The notes under the pieces are model-generated. The model was not told the origin of the DNA. It made no database searches and saw nothing but the letters and a program-made list of their open reading frames with translations. The position numbers and the translations under genes were made by a program. Below are positions 1-5,870 of a stretch of DNA of 10,819 bases, piece after piece. The stretch is from NCBI GenBank assembly GCA_900770255.1, contig CAAGJN010000024.1, forward strand, positions 1-10,819, in the 5' to 3' direction. Position 1 is the first letter of the stretch; each line of letters starts with the position of its first letter. This DNA is from Clostridia bacterium (lineage in GTDB: Bacteria; Bacillota; Clostridia; Oscillospirales; Acutalibacteraceae).

Positions 1-381
1 ATAGCGTTTATAATCAATTATGCGGCGTATTTTTCCGAGATCTACCGCGGCGGAATCGAGAGTATTCCCGTCGGCCAGTATGAGGCCGGGCAGGTGCTCG
101 GGCTGACAAAATCACAGACCTTTTTCAAAATCGTGCTTTTCCAGGTCATCAAGCGCATCACGGCACCGATGAGCAACGAGATCATCACGCTTGTCAAGGA
201 TACCTCGCTTGCGAACGTTATAGCGGTCGCCGAGCTTATCATGTCGGCTCAGAATATCGTCAAGGTTTACGGCATAATCTGGCCGCTGTTCTACACCGCG
301 ATATTCTATCTCGTTTTCTGCGGCGTGCTGACTCTGCTGTTTGGCAGGCTCGAAAAGAAACTTAACTATTACAGAGGTTGA
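1..381 (+). CDS. Polar amino acid ABC transporter permease (3' part)
   Basis: This is the C-terminal 126 residues of an inner-membrane permease of the HisM/GlnP type, which forms the channel of a polar amino acid importer together with the ATPase encoded next. The frame is open from base 1, so the start lies outside the window. The visible part begins in a hydrophobic segment and then shows the cytoplasmic EAA loop that docks on the ATPase (EAGQVLGLTKSQTFFKIVL, about visible residues 28-46). Two hydrophobic stretches and a short basic tail, EKKLNYYRG, follow. The family usually has a Pro after the loop (VLPQ); here it is Phe (VLFQ). The stop at 379-381 is 2 bases before the ATPase start codon, so the two are one operon. 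The family call is firm. The substrate (glutamine, cystine, arginine or other) cannot be told, because the binding protein is not in the window. Confidence 0.93.
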   Translation: MAFIINYAAYFSEIYRGGIESIPVGQYEAGQVLGLTKSQTFFKIVLFQVIKRITAPMSNEIITLVKDTSLANVIAVAELIMSAQNIVKVYGIIWPLFYTAIFYLVFCGVLTLLFGRLEKKLNYYRG

Positions 382-383
382 TC

Positions 384-1166
384 ATGGCTATACTTGAAGT
401 TAAAGATTTAAAGAAGTCCTTCGGCGATGCCGAGGTGCTCAAGGGCATCAGCTTTTCACTTGAGGAGAAGAATGTCCTTGCGATAATAGGCTCGTCGGGC
501 AGCGGCAAAACCACGCTCCTGCGCTGCATCAATATGCTTGAGACTGCTGACAGCGGCTCGATAACCGTTGACGGCGGAACTGTCTTTGACAGCAGCCTGC
601 AGAATAAGCTGACTCCTCAGCAGCAGCGCGAAAATCAGCTCAAGATCGGTCTTGTGTTTCAGTCATTCAACCTGTTTCCGCAGTATACGGCGCTCGAGAA
701 TGTCACTCTTGCCGCGAAGCTGCACGCTAAGAGCAGACCCGATTTTAAGCAAAGGCGCAGATCAATATATAAGGAGATCGACGAACAGGGCAGGGCGCTG
801 CTCAGCAAAGTTGGGCTTGACGGTAAGATGGATAATTACCCCTGCGAGCTCTCGGGCGGCCAGCAGCAGCGAGTGTCTATAGCCAGAGCTATGGCGCTCA
901 AACCGAAAATTCTGTTTTTCGATGAGCCTACAAGCGCGCTCGATCCCGAGCTTACGGGAGAAATACTCAAGGTCATCAAGGGACTTGCAGCCGAGAAGAT
1001 GACAATGGTCATCGTCACGCATGAGATGAACTTTGCGCGCGAGGCGGCGGACAGAATAATATTTATGGACAACGGCGTAATTGAAGAGGAGGGCACTCCC
1101 GAGGAGGTATTTGATCATCCGAAGTCGGAGCGCACCCGCGAATTTATCGCCGGATATTCAGATTGA
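384..1166 (+). CDS. Polar amino acid ABC transporter ATP-binding protein (GlnQ/HisP type)
   Basis: This cytoplasmic ATPase powers the importer whose permease lies just upstream. All nucleotide-binding motifs are intact in the 260 residues: Walker A GSSGSGKTT (36-44), Q-loop Q93 in VFQSFNLFPQ, signature LSGGQQQR (156-163), Walker B ILFFDEPTSALDP (176-188) and switch His 213 in VTHEM. It is about 20 residues longer than typical GlnQ (around 240). The extra length lies around residues 65-88 and in a basic stretch at 113-135, a form I associate with clostridial members of the family. I chose ATG 384 because AGAGG at 373-377 lies 6 bases upstream and the protein then starts MAILEVKDLKKSFG, as family members do; an in-frame TTG at 378 would overlap the permease stop. 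No third component follows, so the solute-binding protein is probably upstream. Confidence 0.95.
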   Translation: MAILEVKDLKKSFGDAEVLKGISFSLEEKNVLAIIGSSGSGKTTLLRCINMLETADSGSITVDGGTVFDSSLQNKLTPQQQRENQLKIGLVFQSFNLFPQYTALENVTLAAKLHAKSRPDFKQRRRSIYKEIDEQGRALLSKVGLDGKMDNYPCELSGGQQQRVSIARAMALKPKILFFDEPTSALDPELTGEILKVIKGLAAEKMTMVIVTHEMNFAREAADRIIFMDNGVIEEEGTPEEVFDHPKSERTREFIAGYSD

Positions 1167-1173
1167 TTAATTT

Positions 1174-1204
1174 ACCCATCGGCCGGTCTGATGGGTATTG
1201 TTTT
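1174..1204 (+). terminator. Probable intrinsic terminator of the amino acid ABC operon
   Basis: ACCCATC (1174-1180) pairs perfectly with GATGGGT (1190-1196), and T1173-A1197 adds an eighth pair. The loop is 9 bases and is followed by TTGTTTT. It starts 7 bases after the ATPase stop codon. The U-tract is interrupted, so termination may be incomplete. Confidence 0.6.
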
Positions 1205-1327
1205 GACCCAACAGGGAAAGCTACCTGACAAACGGTTGTTTTTTTGCCGCTTTTAATGCGCGGTCAGGCGAATCTGAAAAACGCGTCTTTTCGGGTGCAG
1301 CATAAATTGTAAATTTTTTTATTTTGC
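1205..1327. other. Intergenic stretch with no assigned function
   Basis: This stretch lies between the ABC-operon terminator and the next promoter. It holds no ORF with a ribosome binding site. It contains a T7 run at 1239-1245, a pair of complementary 6-mers (CCTGAC 1224-1229 and GTCAGG 1263-1268) separated by 33 bases, and an A/T-rich end at 1303-1325. None of these forms a convincing terminator or known RNA motif by eye. Confidence 0.4.
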
Positions 1328-1356
1328 TATACATAGACACACCGCTGTGCTACAAT
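1328..1356 (+). promoter_or_regulatory. Sigma-A-type promoter (extended -10) for the 83-residue FakA-like protein
   Basis: The -10 element TACAAT (1351-1356) is preceded by TG one base upstream (TGCTACAAT), which makes an extended -10. TATACA at 1328-1333 matches 4 of 6 bases of the -35 consensus at the ideal 17-base spacing. Transcription would start near 1363, giving a leader of about 24 bases that carries the AAGGAG ribosome binding site. Confidence 0.6.
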
Positions 1357-1386
1357 ATATCCATATCACGGATAAGGAGAGATATT

Positions 1387-1638
1387 ATGCTTGAATTCAG
1401 ATATGACACGCAGCTTCTCATTGACGGCCACGACCTTGACGAGGATGCGATAAATGATTATTTTACCGAGCATTTCAAGGGCGACTGTCTGCTTGCTGTC
1501 GGCGACGATGAGCTGATAAAGATTCATTTTCACACCAATGAGCCCTGGAAGGTGCTCGAATACTGCGCCTCGCTCGGCGAGATATACGATATCGTTGTCG
1601 AGGATATGGACAGACAGGAGCGCGGCCTGAAGGGCTGA
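1387..1638 (+). CDS. Stand-alone FakA/YloV middle-domain-like small protein
   Basis: This 83-residue protein resembles only the middle domain of FakA/YloV, the DAK2-family fatty acid kinase that phosphorylates acyl chains held by FakB. The similarity, judged from memory of the family, covers FRYDTQLLI (4-12; family usually FGYCTEFLI) and VGDDELIKIHFHTNEPWKVLEY (38-59; family VGDDDLVKVHVHTNDPGKVLEY), plus LGEIYDIVVEDMDRQ (63-77; family LGELSNIKIENMREQ). The HxH pair (H47, H49) is kept, but the family Cys is Asp 7 and the family Gly after Pro is Trp 54. Neither the N-terminal kinase domain nor the C-terminal FakB-interacting domain is present, so it is not a kinase by itself. ATG 1387 is chosen because AAGGAG (1374-1379) lies 7 bases upstream. 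It has its own promoter and terminator, so it is not a leftover of a larger gene. Its role is unknown; lipid-kinase regulation or metal or ligand binding is speculation. Confidence 0.7.
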   Translation: MLEFRYDTQLLIDGHDLDEDAINDYFTEHFKGDCLLAVGDDELIKIHFHTNEPWKVLEYCASLGEIYDIVVEDMDRQERGLKG

Positions 1639-1666
1639 TTTGCGCCGTAAAATTTTATAACTTTGC

Positions 1667-1709
1667 CGGATGGGAAGGCTGCCTGCGCTCCCGTCCGACT
1701 TTATTTTTT
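1667..1709 (+). terminator. Strong intrinsic terminator after the FakA-like gene
   Basis: CGGATGGGA (1667-1675) pairs with TCCCGTCCG (1689-1697) over 9 bp with a single G-U wobble. After a few bases comes a T-rich tract, TTTATTTTTTT (1700-1710). It closes the monocistronic unit 28 bases after the stop codon and insulates it from the operon that follows. Confidence 0.85.
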
Positions 1710-1720
1710 TGGACTGCCCC

Positions 1721-1749
1721 TCATATTACCGGGATAGGCTGCATAGATT
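1721..1749 (+). promoter_or_regulatory. Putative sporulation sigma-E promoter for the M23/M50 operon
   Basis: TCATATT at 1721-1727 fits the Bacillus subtilis sigma-E -35 consensus KMATATT at every position. CATAGATT at 1742-1749 matches 6 of 8 positions of the -10 consensus CATACAMT. The 14-base spacer equals the usual 14-15. No good sigma-A promoter is visible in the 70 bases between the preceding terminator and the start codon. The B. subtilis spoIVF operon is known to be sigma-E dependent, so the motif and the gene identities support each other. Confidence 0.6.
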
Positions 1750-1779
1750 TTATTGATAACTTGCAGGGAGGCGGAGACT

Positions 1780-2619
1780 ATGGACAGCGAAAACAGAAGT
1801 ACGCACGAACGCATGACCCGCGAGGAGTACCGCGCGCAGATGGGACTTGACGCTCATGAACAGAGCAGTCATGATAAAAGCGGCGACGCCGTGGCGCGCC
1901 TGACTGTAGTTCAGCTAATAGCTTGCCTTTTGGTGATCGGCACGCTGTTTGCCGTTAAGAAGCTTTCTCCGTCCGGCTTTGAGACTGTGCGCAGCAGTTA
2001 CCAAAATGCCATGCAGTACAGCATGGATGCCCGTGACGTATGGGCAAAAATCAAGGATGCGGCGAATTTCGTCTTTGAACCTGCGGGGGTGCTCTCAGAT
2101 GAGACGACCTCAGAGGCGGAGTCGGAAACTTACTCTGACGCTGCTGATGAGACCCTTGGCAAAGGCTCGGCTGAGCTCAATGTCAAGGCAAATAAAATGA
2201 GCTTTTCGCCATATTACACCACCATGGGCGCGCGCAAGCCGGTCAGCGGCAGAATAAGTTCGCCGTTCGGCAGACGTGAGGATCCGTTTACGGGTGAGGA
2301 GTCGCTGCACTCCGGAATAGATATAGCCGCTGAGCTCGGCAGCCCGGTATCTGCCGCGTTTTACGGCACGGTGACAAAGGTCGGCGAGGACGATATCGCA
2401 GGCAAATATATTCTACTCTCTCACGCGGACGGCCTTGAAACCTTTTATTGCCATTGCTCCGAGATCATTGCTGAGCTCGGCGCTGTGATAAGGCAGGGCG
2501 AGACTATAGCCCTTGTCGGTTCAACGGGTATGGCAACAGGTCCGCATCTGCATTTTGAGGTGCGTATAAACGGGATAAAATATGATCCCGCCCGGCTGGT
2601 AGGCGGCATGTATGTCTGA
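1780..2619 (+). CDS. Membrane-anchored M23 (LytM-domain) protein, SpoIVFA/SpoIIQ-like
   Basis: This is a 279-residue protein with a soluble N-terminus, one transmembrane segment at about 41-59, an acidic Ser/Thr-rich linker at about 104-128, and a C-terminal LytM/M23 domain at about 155-275. All expected zinc and catalytic positions appear present: H177 and D181 in HSGID, H225 in YCHC, and H256/H258 in GPHLHFEV. It could therefore hydrolyse peptidoglycan cross-bridges, unlike LytM relatives that act only as scaffolds. ATG 1780 follows AGGGAGG (1765-1771) by 8 bases. The next gene, an M50 protease, overlaps its stop by one base, and a sigma-E-like promoter lies upstream. In B. subtilis SpoIVFA (LytM-like) anchors and regulates the protease SpoIVFB from the adjacent gene, so a SpoIVFA-like role is the best reading. 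A SpoIIQ-like role at the mother cell-forespore interface is possible but fits the neighbour less well. Confidence 0.8.
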   Translation: MDSENRSTHERMTREEYRAQMGLDAHEQSSHDKSGDAVARLTVVQLIACLLVIGTLFAVKKLSPSGFETVRSSYQNAMQYSMDARDVWAKIKDAANFVFEPAGVLSDETTSEAESETYSDAADETLGKGSAELNVKANKMSFSPYYTTMGARKPVSGRISSPFGRREDPFTGEESLHSGIDIAAELGSPVSAAFYGTVTKVGEDDIAGKYILLSHADGLETFYCHCSEIIAELGAVIRQGETIALVGSTGMATGPHLHFEVRINGIKYDPARLVGGMYV

Positions 2620-3218
2620 TGCAGTTTAAAATAAGAAATACGCGGATAGTTATAGGCTTTCCATTTGCCGCGGCTGTGACGCTGTTGCTTCTGATCGATC
2701 GCAGCGGAACGGCGGTCGCCGTTTTTGCCTGCTGTGCCGTGCATGAGGCGGGTCATCTGCTCGCTCTTTTCTGCTTTTCCGCGCCGCCTGAGGCGGTTGT
2801 TTTCGGCCCGTTCGGTATGCGGATAGACAGGGGAGACAAGCCTCTCAGCTACACCCGCGAGGCCATCTGCGCGTTTGCCGGTCCAGCTGCAAATTTTGTC
2901 TCCGCGCTGCTGATGCTTGTACTCAGCGGGCGATTTGCTGCTCTTGCACGTTTTGCGCCGCTTGACGCCGGGATAGGCGTTTTTAATATGCTGCCTGTAG
3001 AGCCGATGGACGGTGGAATGGCGCTGCGCAGCCTGCTGCTTTTGCGTTTTGATGAACGCTCAGCCGAGCGCGTTCTCAATATTCTCACGGCGGTTCTGCT
3101 TGTCCCGCTGACCGTCTGCGGAGTGTTTCTGCTTGTAAAAAGCGGCGGGAATTTTACGTTGCTCGCCGTGAGCATCTACATCGTATTATATATGCTGATG
3201 AAAAAACGCGCCGCCTGA
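2619..3218 (+). CDS. M50 site-2-type intramembrane metalloprotease, SpoIVFB-like without CBS domain
   Basis: This 199-residue polytopic membrane protein carries the M50 zinc site: H42-E43-A-G-H46 in the second hydrophobic segment and the third ligand D131 in NMLPVEPMDGG (123-133). A conserved AGPAANF (87-93) lies between them. Ligand positions are close to those of B. subtilis SpoIVFB (H43, E44, H47, D137), the mother-cell protease that cleaves pro-sigma-K. SpoIVFB is about 288 residues with a C-terminal CBS domain; this protein ends after the last membrane segments with KKRAA and has no CBS domain. Its ATG overlaps the upstream stop (TGATG), which indicates translational coupling to the M23 partner. 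Its last codons also form a terminator hairpin used by the convergent gene. The M50 class is certain; the SpoIVFB assignment rests on context, and the substrate is not shown. Confidence 0.82.
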   Translation: MQFKIRNTRIVIGFPFAAAVTLLLLIDRSGTAVAVFACCAVHEAGHLLALFCFSAPPEAVVFGPFGMRIDRGDKPLSYTREAICAFAGPAANFVSALLMLVLSGRFAALARFAPLDAGIGVFNMLPVEPMDGGMALRSLLLLRFDERSAERVLNILTAVLLVPLTVCGVFLLVKSGGNFTLLAVSIYIVLYMLMKKRAA

Positions 3219-3231
3219 AAACAGGCGGCGC
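3201..3231 (-). terminator. Intrinsic terminator of the NSS transporter gene, inside the M50 coding sequence
   Basis: GCGCCGCCTG (3208-3217) and CAGGCGGCGC (3222-3231) form a perfect 10-bp stem with an AAAA/TTTT tetraloop. Read on the minus strand it is followed directly by G and six T (the A6 run at 3201-3206), a canonical terminator 21 bases after the transporter stop. On the plus strand the T6 run comes only 14 bases after the stem (3246-3253), so it may act weakly in that direction too. The plus-strand bases from 3201 to 3218 encode the KKRAA C-terminus and stop codon of the M50 protease. Confidence 0.85.
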
Positions 3232-3251
3232 CGAGCTGTATCTCTTGTTTT

Positions 3252-4628
3252 TTATATGGTTATTATTCCGAACGCTGAGAGCACCTGCGCCACAAGTATG
3301 ACGACAAGCAGTATCGGCGCTATCCAGCGAATCATCACGCGGTGCAGCTTTTCTCCTGCAAATTTTCCCGAGAGGGCAACCTCGTCCGCGACAACCTTTG
3401 TGCCGACTACATGACCGATGAGAATACAGGTGAGGAACGCGACTATCGGCATGAGGACCGAGTTCGAGATGAAATCAAAGAAGTCGAGCATCTGCATTCC
3501 GATTATCTTGAAGCTTGCGAGCGGCCCGTAGCCGAGAACTGACAGCGAGCCGATAGCAAGCGTACCGATCGTGACAACAATTGTAGTTACCGTTCTGCTC
3601 CAATGCAGCTTGTCCTGTATCATCGATACGACAGTCTCCATGAGCGAAATCGACGAGGTGATCGCCGCGAAGAACACGAGCAGGAAGAACAGCGTGCCGA
3701 CAATGCTGCCGATTGATCCCATCGCGTTAAAAACCTGCGGCAGGGTTATGAACATGAGCCCGGGCCCAGCGTTGATGCCCTCGGCCGAGCCGCCGTTAAA
3801 GGCGACAACCGACGGGACGATGATAAGACCAGCGAGCAGCGCAATGCCGGTGTCAAAGATCTCGATCTGGCGAACGCTCTTTTCTATGTTGTTGTCCTTC
3901 TTCATATACGAGCCGTAGGTTATCATTATACCCATGGCGAGCGACATCGAATAGAACAGCTGGCCGAGCGCGCCGAGAACCGTCGCCGAGGAGAACTTAG
4001 AAAAGTCGGGAAGCAGATAATATTTGAGGCCTGCGAGCGCGCCGTTGATAGTCAACGTGAAGATTGCGACTATAATGCACAGGATGACGAGCACAGGCAT
4101 CATCACCTTGCTGACCTTCTCAATGCCCTTTTCAACGCCGAAAATAACGACAAGAGAGGTGAGCATGACAAAAATTATGAACCAGAGCATCGGGTTGTCG
4201 GCGATGCTGCCCTGCATACCGATGAAGGATGAAAAGAAGTTGGCTGAGTCCGCGGCAATGTCGTCGCCGTGTCCGGAGACAAACTCTGCAAAATATTTTA
4301 TGACCCAGCCGCCTATGACGCAGTAATAGGGCGTTATGATGGCAGGCACAAGCGCCGAGAGCCAGCCAAGGAATCCGAAGCGCTTGTCGAGCTTTTTATA
4401 TGCCCCGATACACGAGAGTCCTGTTTTTCTGCCGATGGCAATCTCGGTCGTCATCAGAGCAAAGCCGAAGGTTACTGCGAGAATGATGTAGACGAGCAGA
4501 AAAATGCCGCCTCCGTATTTTGCGGCGAGATACGGGAAACGCCAGAGGTTACCCAGCCCGACGGCAGAACCTGCCGCAGCGAGCACAAAGCCAATGCGCC
4601 CGGTAAAGCTGCTTCTTGATTTTTTCAT
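3252..4628 (-). CDS. Sodium-dependent transporter of the NSS/SNF family
   Basis: This 458-residue membrane symporter imports a small amino-acid-like solute with Na+. The N-terminal signature GRIGFVLAAAGSAVGLGNLW (10-29), followed by RFPY, is TM1 with its unwound ion- and substrate-binding stretch. TM6 reads FYSMSLAMGIMITYGSY (225-241). TM8 has AAITSSISLMET (321-332), whose Ser pair fits the Na2 site of LeuT. The length matches the short bacterial type with about 11 helices (MhsT-like, roughly 450) rather than LeuT (519). Start ATG at 4628-4626 follows AAGGGAG (plus-strand 4636-4642) by 7 bases. It has its own consensus promoter and terminator, so it is monocistronic. The family call is very secure. 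Substrate cannot be read from the sequence; hydrophobic amino acids, as for MhsT and LeuT, are the default guess. Confidence 0.96.
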   Translation of the reverse strand: MKKSRSSFTGRIGFVLAAAGSAVGLGNLWRFPYLAAKYGGGIFLLVYIILAVTFGFALMTTEIAIGRKTGLSCIGAYKKLDKRFGFLGWLSALVPAIITPYYCVIGGWVIKYFAEFVSGHGDDIAADSANFFSSFIGMQGSIADNPMLWFIIFVMLTSLVVIFGVEKGIEKVSKVMMPVLVILCIIVAIFTLTINGALAGLKYYLLPDFSKFSSATVLGALGQLFYSMSLAMGIMITYGSYMKKDNNIEKSVRQIEIFDTGIALLAGLIIVPSVVAFNGGSAEGINAGPGLMFITLPQVFNAMGSIGSIVGTLFFLLVFFAAITSSISLMETVVSMIQDKLHWSRTVTTIVVTIGTLAIGSLSVLGYGPLASFKIIGMQMLDFFDFISNSVLMPIVAFLTCILIGHVVGTKVVADEVALSGKFAGEKLHRVMIRWIAPILLVVILVAQVLSAFGIITI

Positions 4629-4722
4629 GAATTTTCTCCCTTGTCATATAAAATCTGTAAAAAAGTAACTTGTATATTAAAACACATTATTAATGATCTT
4701 GCAACAAATTTTTTGCCTGACA

Positions 4723-4750
4723 ATTATAAAAAGTTGTATCGATATGTCAA
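4723..4750 (-). promoter_or_regulatory. Consensus sigma-A promoter for the NSS transporter
   Basis: On the minus strand a perfect -35 TTGACA (plus-strand 4745-4750) and a perfect -10 TATAAT (plus-strand 4723-4728) are separated by 16 bases. Transcription would begin near 4716 and give a leader of about 87 bases before the start codon at 4628. I see no known riboswitch in that A/T-rich leader. Confidence 0.82.
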
Positions 4751-4765
4751 TTGGTTGCGATTTTG

Positions 4766-4794
4766 TTGACATTGAAAAAAAGAAATGGTATATT
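4766..4794 (+). promoter_or_regulatory. Strong sigma-A promoter for the glycosyltransferase gene
   Basis: TTGACA (4766-4771) and TATATT (4789-4794) are 17 bases apart, and TG one base before the -10 (TGGTATATT) makes it extended. Transcription would start near 4801. It is divergent from the transporter promoter; the two -35 hexamers are only 15 bases apart. Confidence 0.85.
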
Positions 4795-4813
4795 AAAAAC
4801 CAAGCAAGTGTCA

Positions 4814-4844
4814 GGACAACTATGTGTCCGTTTTTATCGGATAC
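4814..4844 (+). promoter_or_regulatory. Two mutually exclusive hairpins in the glycosyltransferase leader
   Basis: GGACA (4814-4818) pairs with TGTCC (4825-4829) and is followed by GTTTTTAT, a small terminator-like shape. GTGTCCG (4824-4830) can instead pair with CGGATAC (4838-4844) over 7 bp with one G-U, placing the T-run in its loop. Both structures need 4825-4829, so only one can form at a time. The terminator-like stem has only 5 bp, so regulation by attenuation is a suggestion only. It lies between the promoter and the ribosome binding site CGGAG at 4857-4861. Confidence 0.3.
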
Positions 4845-4871
4845 GGCTATAAATAACGGAGTAATTAAGAG

Positions 4872-5834
4872 ATGAAAAATATTTGGCTTGTAGTGCCGTG
4901 CTATAATGAACAGGACGTGCTGCCCGAAACATCCAGGCAGTTAAAAGAAGTAATGACCGGAATGATGGACAGCGGCAAGATCTCTCCCGAGAGCAGGATC
5001 GCGTTTGTCAATGACGGCTCTAAGGATGATACCTGGAAGCTGATAAACGAGCTGTGCGAGCAGGATGAAATTTTTGTCGGAATCAATCTTTCGCGCAACC
5101 GGGGTCATCAGAACGCCCTTCTTGCAGGGCTTATGACCGCGAGGGAATATGCCGACGCCGCGATAAGCCTTGACGCCGATCTCCAGGACGACGTCGGCGC
5201 GATCGAAAAAATGGTCGATAACTTCATTTCAGGCGACGATATCGTGTACGGTGTGCGTTCCTCGCGCAAAACCGATACCTTTTTTAAGCGCTTTACGGCA
5301 GAGAGCTTTTACCGCATTATGGCTGCGATGGGCGTTGAAATTGTGTTCAATCATGCCGATTACAGACTCATGAGCCGCCGTGCGCTCGATGCGCTGAGCG
5401 ATTTTGACGAATGTAATCTGTTTCTCCGCGGCATAGTGCCCCAGATAGGCTTCAAGAGCTCGACTGTCGAATATGAGCGCGGCGAGCGATTTGCGGGCAA
5501 GTCGAAGTATCCGCTTAAAAAGATGATCTCGTTTGCGCTCGAGGGCGTAACCTCATTCAGCGTCAGACCCTTGAAGATAGCGACAACGCTCGGTATTTTC
5601 GCGCTTGTTGTCTGCCTCGCCATGGTGATTTACTGTATCGTCTGCAAGGCCATGGGAAACACCGTCGCGGGCTGGGCGAGTATAGGCGCTTCCGTGTGGG
5701 CTCTCGGCGGGCTTCAGCTTTTCATGCTCGGCGTTATCGGCGAATATATCGGCAAGATATACACAGAGACAAAGCATCGCCCGAAATATATAATTGAGTC
5801 CGTTATAATCGGCCGCAAAAAGCAGGAAAAATAA
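4872..5834 (+). CDS. GT2-family membrane glycosyltransferase (GtrB/DPM1-like)
   Basis: This 320-residue protein probably transfers a sugar from a nucleotide donor to polyisoprenyl phosphate on the cytoplasmic face of the membrane, supplying lipid-linked sugars for cell-wall or polysaccharide decoration. The GT-A domain (1-225) starts WLVVPCYNEQDVLPET (5-20), has VNDGSKDDT (46-54), NLSRNRGHQNA (72-82), and the metal-binding DAD motif in SLDADLQDD (99-107). FNHADYRLMSRRAL (159-172), GKSKYPLKKM (209-218) and FSVRPLK (229-235) are typical of the GtrB/YkoT/CsbB group. Two membrane helices follow at about 237-258 and 268-290, with LFMLGVIGEYIGKIY (283-297) at the end of the second. ATG 4872 is preceded by CGGAG (4857-4861) at 10 bases. 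It is transcribed from its own promoter; the next promoter begins right at its stop, and I see no clear terminator between. Sugar and acceptor are unknown, and no flippase or GtrC partner is adjacent. Confidence 0.92.
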   Translation: MKNIWLVVPCYNEQDVLPETSRQLKEVMTGMMDSGKISPESRIAFVNDGSKDDTWKLINELCEQDEIFVGINLSRNRGHQNALLAGLMTAREYADAAISLDADLQDDVGAIEKMVDNFISGDDIVYGVRSSRKTDTFFKRFTAESFYRIMAAMGVEIVFNHADYRLMSRRALDALSDFDECNLFLRGIVPQIGFKSSTVEYERGERFAGKSKYPLKKMISFALEGVTSFSVRPLKIATTLGIFALVVCLAMVIYCIVCKAMGNTVAGWASIGASVWALGGLQLFMLGVIGEYIGKIYTETKHRPKYIIESVIIGRKKQEK

Positions 5835-5863
5835 TTGATATAGCGGCTTTTCTGTGGTAGAAT
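5835..5863 (+). promoter_or_regulatory. Sigma-A promoter of the DUF1858-trmK-nif3-rqcH operon
   Basis: TTGATA (5835-5840) and TAGAAT (5858-5863) have a 17-base spacer and an extended -10 (TGGTAGAAT). The -35 begins immediately after the TAA of the glycosyltransferase gene (5832-5834). Transcription would start near 5870, about 55 bases before the DUF1858 start codon. Confidence 0.75.
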
Positions 5864-5870
5864 GTAAATG

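Noticed and set aside
1236..1292. T7 run and a GAAAA-ACGCGT-(C)TTTTC near-palindrome as a terminator or operator
   Set aside because: The T-run has no adequate stem before it, and the palindrome depends on a one-base offset; neither exceeds what chance would give in this AT-rich gap.
3571..4619. Plus-strand open frames opposite the NSS transporter
   Set aside because: The minus-strand transporter has every family motif in order; the plus-strand frames have no ribosome binding sites or recognisable domains.
4629..4716. A riboswitch (for example glycine) in the leader of the NSS transporter
   Set aside because: The leader is under 90 bases, A/T-rich, and shows no conserved core or GC-rich paired helices.
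5812..5851. Possible terminator after the glycosyltransferase gene (GCCGC with GCGGC, then TTTT)
   Set aside because: The stem is only 5 bp with a 26-base loop and it overlaps the next promoter; read-through into the following operon seems more likely.
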